A DNA stretch of 64,000 bases, taken from positions 248,001 through 312,000 of the forward strand of contig NZ_JAAWVT010000003.1 of assembly GCF_012271785.1 (NCBI RefSeq), written 5' to 3'. This document shows positions 59,112 to 64,000 of the stretch, piece by piece. Each line of letters starts with the position of its first letter. Position 1 is the stretch's first letter. The notes under the pieces were generated by a model. The model worked only from the letters and a program-made list of their open reading frames with translations. It made no database searches and was not told where the DNA came from. The DNA comes from Paeniglutamicibacter terrestris. Lineage in GTDB: Bacteria > Actinomycetota > Actinomycetes > Actinomycetales > Micrococcaceae. Made by a program: the position numbers and the translations under genes.

Positions 59112-60710
59112 TCAGTCTTTGACACCCAGTCGATACAGGGTGACCGCCAGATGTAATGAGGTCATGGTATCTGCGTCTGTCAGCTCGCGTCCCAGGACCT
59201 TTTCGATTCTGCGTAGGCGGGCATAGACGCTAGGCCTGCTGAGATGGAGAGCTCGTGACAACTCCGCGATGCTGCCGTTGGTTTGCAGGTAGGTCTCGAT
59301 GAAATCCAGGTACTCCGGTTCGGCCAAGAACGGGGCCAGCTGGTCGCGCACAAATGTGTGGCTTTCTTCCACGTCGAGTAGCTGTTGCATGAGCCATCGG
59401 AAGCCGAGATCGCTGGCGCGATGATACGAGGCCTCGGAATGGTCCATGGACGAAGCGGAATGGGCCACGCGACAAGCGTCGTCGAGGCCCTTCAAGGCGG
59501 CGGTGCCCCATTTGGAACTCCCGGTTCCCACACCCATCGTCCAGGCCAAGGCATTGCCATGGGCGCGAAGGGTCGAAACAACTCGTTCGTGGACATCGGA
59601 CACGGCTGCTTCAATTTCCGCAGCCGGGGGCAGGCAAAGCATGATGCCCACTCCGTTCTTGCCGAGACCGCACGCGAATGCCCTGTATCGGCCATCAGCC
59701 AGCGTGTGCTGAAGGGATGCCGCAATGACGTCGGGATCGGGGCTTCCCTGTGATTGTGTGAAACCGTCTTGGTGCTTGATGTTTATGGCGATGGGAATGA
59801 ACAGGTCGATCGCTTCGACGCCCAGCACCGCCGCCTGCAGGATCAATTCAATTTCGTTTCGGTTTTCGCCCGAGCGCACGTTTCTGACAATCATGGCCAA
59901 GGACTCCTGCCTGGCCAACGCCAGATCAGCCGGGCCATTGCGCAGCATTCCGCCCAGGAACGTCGCGACTTGCTCCATGGCGAGGGATGCCCGGAGGTTT
60001 CCGGCACCCACTGGGGTCACCAGCTGACCCAGCTTCCTGCCGTGGGCGATCACCGGGTAAGTCAGCCAGTTTGCCTCGCCAAGGACCCGACCGCCGGTGC
60101 CCAACGCTTCGGGAGGGGCCGGGGTCCTCGAGTAATGGGTCATTTGCAGCAGATCCAAGCCCTGGTGGATAACGGCACCTGAACGTGATTCCTCTAGGAC
60201 AAGCGGCGCGTCGAGCATCTCTGCGATGCTCGATAACACCTCCCGCAGGTCCAAATGCGCTGCAGCAGCTGAGGAGAGAAGACTTGAAACCGCATCAACT
60301 CCGCTGAGACCCCGGGCTGCGGAGTAGATAAGCCCGTGCACCGTTTCGGTGATGTCGATGAAGCGTGCTCGATCGTCAAGCAGAACCACTGGAAGCGGAG
60401 CCATTGAAGCCGCCAATTCAAGACACTTCTTGATTTCGGGCGCATCGGAAAGGAACGAGAAAATCACGCCCGCTGCGCCCGCCTCGGCCAAGCCGTTCAG
60501 GAAGGCGCTGGTTGCCTCAAGGGAGGTCGTCAGGGATAAACCGGAACTGAGAATCAGTTCCCCGCCTTCCAATAGCCCAGTCAGATCTGCCGACTCTGTC
60601 ACGTGGATCCCGAGTACAGGAGAATCCAGAAGCGGCGCTCGGCCCAGAACCCGAGGATGTACGTTGCTGACCGCCGACACCCCAAGAACACGGCGAATCG
60701 TTAAAGTCAT
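59112..60710 (-). CDS. PucR-family transcriptional regulator
   Basis: A 532-residue regulator. The N-terminal PucR sensory domain (about 1-125) includes LLEGGELILSSGLSL. A middle GAF/GGDEF-like region (about 290-440) follows, and then the C-terminal HTH_30 domain (YLQTNGSIAELSRALHLSRPSVYARLRRIEKVLG). PucR regulators usually activate nearby catabolic or transport genes in response to a nitrogen or purine-type compound. It is divergent from the transporter-dehydrogenase cluster and probably controls it. The ATG at 60710 is preceded by TACACT six bases upstream and has no ribosome-binding site. Confidence 0.92.
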   Translation of the reverse strand: MTLTIRRVLGVSAVSNVHPRVLGRAPLLDSPVLGIHVTESADLTGLLEGGELILSSGLSLTTSLEATSAFLNGLAEAGAAGVIFSFLSDAPEIKKCLELAASMAPLPVVLLDDRARFIDITETVHGLIYSAARGLSGVDAVSSLLSSAAAAHLDLREVLSSIAEMLDAPLVLEESRSGAVIHQGLDLLQMTHYSRTPAPPEALGTGGRVLGEANWLTYPVIAHGRKLGQLVTPVGAGNLRASLAMEQVATFLGGMLRNGPADLALARQESLAMIVRNVRSGENRNEIELILQAAVLGVEAIDLFIPIAINIKHQDGFTQSQGSPDPDVIAASLQHTLADGRYRAFACGLGKNGVGIMLCLPPAAEIEAAVSDVHERVVSTLRAHGNALAWTMGVGTGSSKWGTAALKGLDDACRVAHSASSMDHSEASYHRASDLGFRWLMQQLLDVEESHTFVRDQLAPFLAEPEYLDFIETYLQTNGSIAELSRALHLSRPSVYARLRRIEKVLGRELTDADTMTSLHLAVTLYRLGVKD

Positions 60711-60757
60711 TTACAGAGTGTAACAGCGGAAAAATCCAAGTGGTTACAGTATAAATG
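60711..60757. promoter_or_regulatory. Operator-like repeats and promoter next to pucR
   Basis: TTACAGAGTGTAA (60711-60723) is an inverted repeat touching the pucR start. A partial second copy, TTACAGTATAA, begins at 60744. Also, TGTAAC (60719-60724) and GTTACA (60743-60748) form an inverted pair. On the minus strand TACACT (60717-60722) is a -10 box six bases before the ATG. Autoregulation by PucR is inferred. Confidence 0.45.
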
Positions 60758-60965
60758 TTGCGGGCATCACGGGTTCGGACCGAGGATATATGCATAGCTT
60801 GCAGATCTCTGTTACCCGAGGTCGCAGCCTAATACGCTGTCGAATCTGGACCCCACACCCATTTCCCACCGTCTCGCAAATGCAGGACACAGTTAACCCT
60901 AAAATTCGGCAAGTGATCGATCATATCTTCGATTTTTTGATGAAAATACAAAGGAATAACGACAA

Positions 60966-61166
60966 ATGAAGCATTTTAACGAAGAAGTCGAGTTATCTGA
61001 ATCAACCATGGATCTAGCGGCGTTCGAAGCGGAGCGTGACCGGGTGTGTGAAGACTTCGGCAACCGTGAAGTGGCGAAGCAGCCTGGGCAGCTCGGACGC
61101 ATGGAATACCTCTTGGTGGGATTTTTGCTGGCTGTCAGCTTCGCACTGGTGCTGTTGATTCAGTAA
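60966..61166 (+). CDS. Small single-pass membrane protein upstream of the NCS1 transporter
   Basis: A 66-residue protein with an AAGGAATAACG ribosome-binding region. The first 45 residues are charged and helical (LAAFEAERDRVCEDFGNREV), and one C-terminal membrane helix follows (YLLVGFLLAVSFALVLLIQ). It precedes the transporter gene by 54 bp. Like small partners of other secondary transporters, it may stabilise or regulate the permease. This is inferred from position and shape only. Confidence 0.75.
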   Translation: MKHFNEEVELSESTMDLAAFEAERDRVCEDFGNREVAKQPGQLGRMEYLLVGFLLAVSFALVLLIQ

Positions 61167-61220
61167 ACGTCCACCCCCTCACCCCCTCACATTGGCGCAA
61201 AAGATCACATAGGAGTCCAG

Positions 61221-62654
61221 ATGGACTACACCGTTGAAGCAGAACGAGGAAGAGCCCCCTTGCCACCGGCCAAGCGGCTTTGGGGCTTCTGGGAATACAC
61301 ATGGGCAAACGCGGCCCTGGCGATTGCCACTTGGGGTTTCCTCATCGGCGGGTCACTGGCACTCGTCGTGGATGTCAAGCACGGCCTCCTGGCCATTGTC
61401 TTAGGCAACGTACTGGGCGTCTTGCTGGTTGGCCTAGCGGTCTCCATCAGTGCCGGCAAGTACGGCACGGAGCAGTACACCTTCCTGCGCAGCGTGTTCG
61501 GCCACAATGGCAGCCGAATGATCTACACCATCGCCATGATCCTGCTGACTGTCGGCTGGCTCGTTGTCCTGGGCACGATGTTCGGCAGGTCCATCGACTC
61601 GGCGATCAGCGTGGTCACCGACAGCGAACCAGATCCCAACGCCCCGTACATCTACGTCGTGACGATCCTTGCCATCGCGCTGACGGCATTCATCGTGGCG
61701 AAGGGCCCGACCTCGATCAAGGTGTTCAATACAATCGTGGCCCCGGCACTGATCCTGGTCATGGGCTTCATGATCTGGCTCTTCCTCACCGACTCTTCGC
61801 TCTCGGACCTGCTGGCCCTTGAGCCGCTGTCCCGCCCATTCGATTCAAACGCAGTGAACTTCATGATCGCCGTTGAAATCAACATTGCAGCCGGTTTCTC
61901 TTGGTGGCCATACATCGGAAACCTGTCCCGCATCACCAAGAACGAGCGCACAGCCTTCTGGCCCAACATGATCGGCCTTGGATTCGCCGCCAGCTTGGGT
62001 GAGGCCGTGGGACTCGTCGGGGCCATCAAGTACGGAAACGCGGACCCGACACAGTGGATGGCTGAAATCGGGGGAGTCTGGCTCGGCGCCATTGTCTTGG
62101 TCTTCATCGCCTTCGCGAACATCACCTCCATGGCCAACATCCTTTACACGGCAGTCGTCGGGCTCAGACAGATGTTCGGCGCATGGTTCGCAAAAGTTTC
62201 TTGGGAATGGCTGGTCATTGGATTCTGTGTAGTCCCGGTGATCGTCATGTTTGCCATCCCGGGTCTTTACGACGGATTCATGACATTCCTGGTTTGGACG
62301 GCGGCCATCTACGGAGCTTTGACCGGAATCATGATTGTCGACTACTTCTTCCTTCGCCGACAGCACGTGGACCTGAAGAACCTCTTCATCGAAGGCAAGT
62401 CCTCCATCTATTACTTCACCGGCGGCTACAACATCGCGGCATTGGCCGCGACCTTGATCGGCATTGCCATCTTCACCCTCACGTTCAATCCACTGACCTT
62501 TGAGCACACCGGATACTTCCGGTACACCACCGCCTCGCTGCTTGCAGCGTTGGTTGCAGGACTCTGCTACTGGGTTCTGTCCCTACTGATCATCATTCCC
62601 CGGGGACTTGGCGGATACCGCGCCATCCTCGAAAAGCACACCACTAGGAGCTGA
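61221..62654 (+). CDS. NCS1-family permease (cytosine/purine/hydantoin type)
   Basis: A 477-residue, 12-helix sodium- or proton-coupled transporter. LWGFWEYTWANAALAIATWGFL at the N-terminus is the NCS1 signature region, with further conserved segments in AAGFSWWPYIGNLSRITKN and FANITSMANILYTAVVG. GGAG lies 6 nt before the ATG. Substrates in this family are nucleobases, hydantoins, allantoin, pyridoxine or related ring compounds; this one's cannot be named. It is followed by an alcohol and an aldehyde dehydrogenase. Confidence 0.9.
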   Translation: MDYTVEAERGRAPLPPAKRLWGFWEYTWANAALAIATWGFLIGGSLALVVDVKHGLLAIVLGNVLGVLLVGLAVSISAGKYGTEQYTFLRSVFGHNGSRMIYTIAMILLTVGWLVVLGTMFGRSIDSAISVVTDSEPDPNAPYIYVVTILAIALTAFIVAKGPTSIKVFNTIVAPALILVMGFMIWLFLTDSSLSDLLALEPLSRPFDSNAVNFMIAVEINIAAGFSWWPYIGNLSRITKNERTAFWPNMIGLGFAASLGEAVGLVGAIKYGNADPTQWMAEIGGVWLGAIVLVFIAFANITSMANILYTAVVGLRQMFGAWFAKVSWEWLVIGFCVVPVIVMFAIPGLYDGFMTFLVWTAAIYGALTGIMIVDYFFLRRQHVDLKNLFIEGKSSIYYFTGGYNIAALAATLIGIAIFTLTFNPLTFEHTGYFRYTTASLLAALVAGLCYWVLSLLIIIPRGLGGYRAILEKHTTRS

Positions 62655-62660
62655 ATTACT

Positions 62661-63674
62661 ATGACCGAAACAATGTTGGCCGCTTACTTCATCGAAGACA
62701 ACAGCCCGCTGGAAATCCGTGAAACCGCCATCCCGAAGCCAGGCAAGGGAGAGGTCCTCGTCAAGATGGAAAGCTGCGGCGTCTGCCACACCGACGTGCA
62801 CTTCTGGAAGGGCGAAGACGAACTTCCCCGCCCGAAGCCGGCCATCCTGGGCCACGAGGGCGTCGGTTCCATCGTTGCCGTTGGCGAAGACGTCTCCCTG
62901 ACTACCGGTGAGCGCGTTGGCGTGGGCTTCGTCTACTCTGCCTGCGGCAACTGCCGCGAATGCCGCAAGGGCCTGGAAACCTACTGCCAGAACTCCCAGG
63001 CCACCGGCGTCCACGTTGATGGTTGCTTCGCCCAGTACATTGTTGCCCCGGCCGAGTGGGTCACCCACGTCCCGGGTGAACTTTCCTCCGAGGAAGCCTG
63101 CCCGCTGCTCTGCGCCGGCGTCACCGCCTACAGCGCAGTGCGCAAGGCCAACATCGAACCGGGTTCCGTGGTGGTGGTCTTCGGCCTCGGCGGCTTGGGC
63201 CAGTACGCGATCCAGTTCGCACGCCTCTTCGGTGCCAAAGTCATTGGCATTGATCTGGACCCGAAGAAGCTGGAAATCGCTAAGGGCCTCGGTGCCCACG
63301 CAGCCTACGCACCGGGTGAGGAAGCCGAAAAAGCAATCCACGAGCTCGGCGGCGCAGACGCACTGCTCAGCTTTGCACCCTCACCGCAGGTCTTCCGCAA
63401 CATGTTCACCCTAGCGGCGCCGACCGCACGCTTCATCCAGGTGGCGCTTCCAAACAACCCGTTCACCTTCAAGGCAGCGGAACTGATCGACCTAGGCATC
63501 ACCATCATCGGCAGCGCCGACGGTACCCGCCTGGAACGCGACCAAGTCATGGCCCTTGCCAAGGACGGGCTGGTGAAGTCCAACGTCGAAACCATGGACT
63601 TCGACGACATCAACGTGGCGTTCAAGCGGCTGGAAGCAGGCGACGCCGAAGGCCGCCTGGTGGTCCAGTTCTAA
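62661..63674 (+). CDS. adhP: Zinc-dependent alcohol dehydrogenase
   Basis: A 337-residue medium-chain dehydrogenase, probably NAD-linked. Catalytic zinc ligands are C39, H65 and C151 (SCGVCHTD, GHEGVG). Structural zinc ligands are C95, C98, C101 and C109. The nucleotide loop GLGGLG lies at 175-180, and IDLD after it favours NAD over NADP. It starts 6 bp after the transporter stop, so it is in the same operon. The symbol reflects the family of ethanol-active enzymes; the true alcohol here may be the product of the imported compound. Confidence 0.9.
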   Translation: MTETMLAAYFIEDNSPLEIRETAIPKPGKGEVLVKMESCGVCHTDVHFWKGEDELPRPKPAILGHEGVGSIVAVGEDVSLTTGERVGVGFVYSACGNCRECRKGLETYCQNSQATGVHVDGCFAQYIVAPAEWVTHVPGELSSEEACPLLCAGVTAYSAVRKANIEPGSVVVVFGLGGLGQYAIQFARLFGAKVIGIDLDPKKLEIAKGLGAHAAYAPGEEAEKAIHELGGADALLSFAPSPQVFRNMFTLAAPTARFIQVALPNNPFTFKAAELIDLGITIIGSADGTRLERDQVMALAKDGLVKSNVETMDFDDINVAFKRLEAGDAEGRLVVQF

Positions 63675-63759
63675 CAGCGCCGATTCCGGCAACACCAGCA
63701 GTACACGTTCCACCAGTTTTGCAGTACAAGTTCAAACACGATTGTGAGAGGAGATTCAG

Positions 63760-64000
63760 TTGAGCATCGTCAGCACTGAATCCAACTTTAAGACCTACCA
63801 GATCCCCGCGACCGTCAGCGCCTTCCTGGCCCGGACGCACCAGCTGTTCATCGACGGGCAGTTCATCGACGCCTCCGACGGAGGCACGGTTGCAGTTATC
63901 GAGCCTTCGACCACCGAACAAGTCTCGACGATCGCCAGCGCCACAGTTGCCGACCTCGACAAGGCTGTTGCGGCAGCCCGTCGTGAATTCGACGGGGGCA
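63760..64000 (+). CDS. Aldehyde dehydrogenase, N-terminal part (3' partial)
   Basis: Eighty codons to the window edge. TTG start with GAGAGGAGA 5 nt upstream. HQLFIDGQFIDASDGGTVAVIEPSTTE and then ADLDKAVAAARREFDGG are the standard N-terminus of NAD(P)-dependent aldehyde dehydrogenases. It follows the alcohol dehydrogenase by 85 bp, so an alcohol would be taken to the acid in two steps. The catalytic Cys lies beyond the window. Confidence 0.9.
   Translation, partial: MSIVSTESNFKTYQIPATVSAFLARTHQLFIDGQFIDASDGGTVAVIEPSTTEQVSTIASATVADLDKAVAAARREFDGG

Noticed and set aside
58770-59156. A 128-codon plus-strand frame running into the end of pucR
   Set aside because: It overlaps the end of pucR in antisense, lacks a ribosome-binding site and has no recognisable motif.

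Overview
The window is a stretch of high-GC bacterial chromosome that looks like Micrococcales, family Micrococcaceae (Arthrobacter, Glutamicibacter or Paeniglutamicibacter type). This rests on gene content and order: a DUF349 protein beside hisS-aspS; alaS-ruvX-mltG-aroECKB-efp-nusB; pyrR-pyrBC-carAB-pyrF; mihF-gmk-rpoZ-coaBC-metK-priA with a helicase-dead PriA; a 13E12/DUF222 HNH gene; GTG and TTG starts; and TANNNT -10 boxes placed 6-7 nt before start codons. The genus is an inference, since no rRNA is present. I saw no rRNA, tRNA, CRISPR array or intact insertion sequence.

Layout. 1-1.4 kb: tail of an NPCBM-like protein and an orphan AbiEi-like gene. 1.4-6.7 kb: DUF349 protein, hisS, aspS. 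7.1-8.6 kb: a PadR regulator and a membrane protein with two HAAS-like domains. 8.7-11.1 kb: dtd and a frameshifted DUF222/HNH gene. 11.35-13.9 kb: rarA and rpsD. 14.0-26.7 kb: two small membrane proteins, a 45-codon ORF coupled to alaS, then alaS, ruvX, mltG, the shikimate genes aroE, aroC, aroK, aroB, a helical-repeat protein, efp and nusB. 26.9-29.8 kb: an OFA-type MFS transporter with a 55-residue companion, and a PrsW-like protease. 29.9-38.8 kb: the pyrimidine operon, headed by a PyrR-type RNA site over the pyrR ribosome-binding site. 39.4-45.7 kb: mihF, gmk, rpoZ, coaBC, metK, priA. 45.7-52.3 kb: a hydrolase and a SorC-type regulator divergent from glpD-glpF-glpK (glycerol uptake, phosphorylation and oxidation). 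52.3-57.0 kb: leuS behind a Leu-codon leader peptide and terminator, degV, comEA.

From 57 kb onward the conserved backbone breaks. comEA is not followed by comEC. Instead there is a lipoprotein strongly resembling the cyclohexadienyl dehydratase (PheC) branch of solute-binding proteins, a short ORF that looks like the N-terminal stub of comEC, a gene-poor stretch, and then an accessory catabolic module: PucR regulator, 66-residue membrane protein, NCS1 permease, zinc alcohol dehydrogenase and the start of an aldehyde dehydrogenase that runs off the window.

The most interesting signals are the leuS leader (a leaderless MNAVLLLT peptide followed by two hairpins), the broken competence locus with its inserted PheC-like lipoprotein and catabolic module, the PyrR RNA loop, the repeated leaderless promoter-start arrangement, and the small membrane proteins paired with transporters. 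Several proteins carry unusual low-complexity inserts (MltG, RarA).
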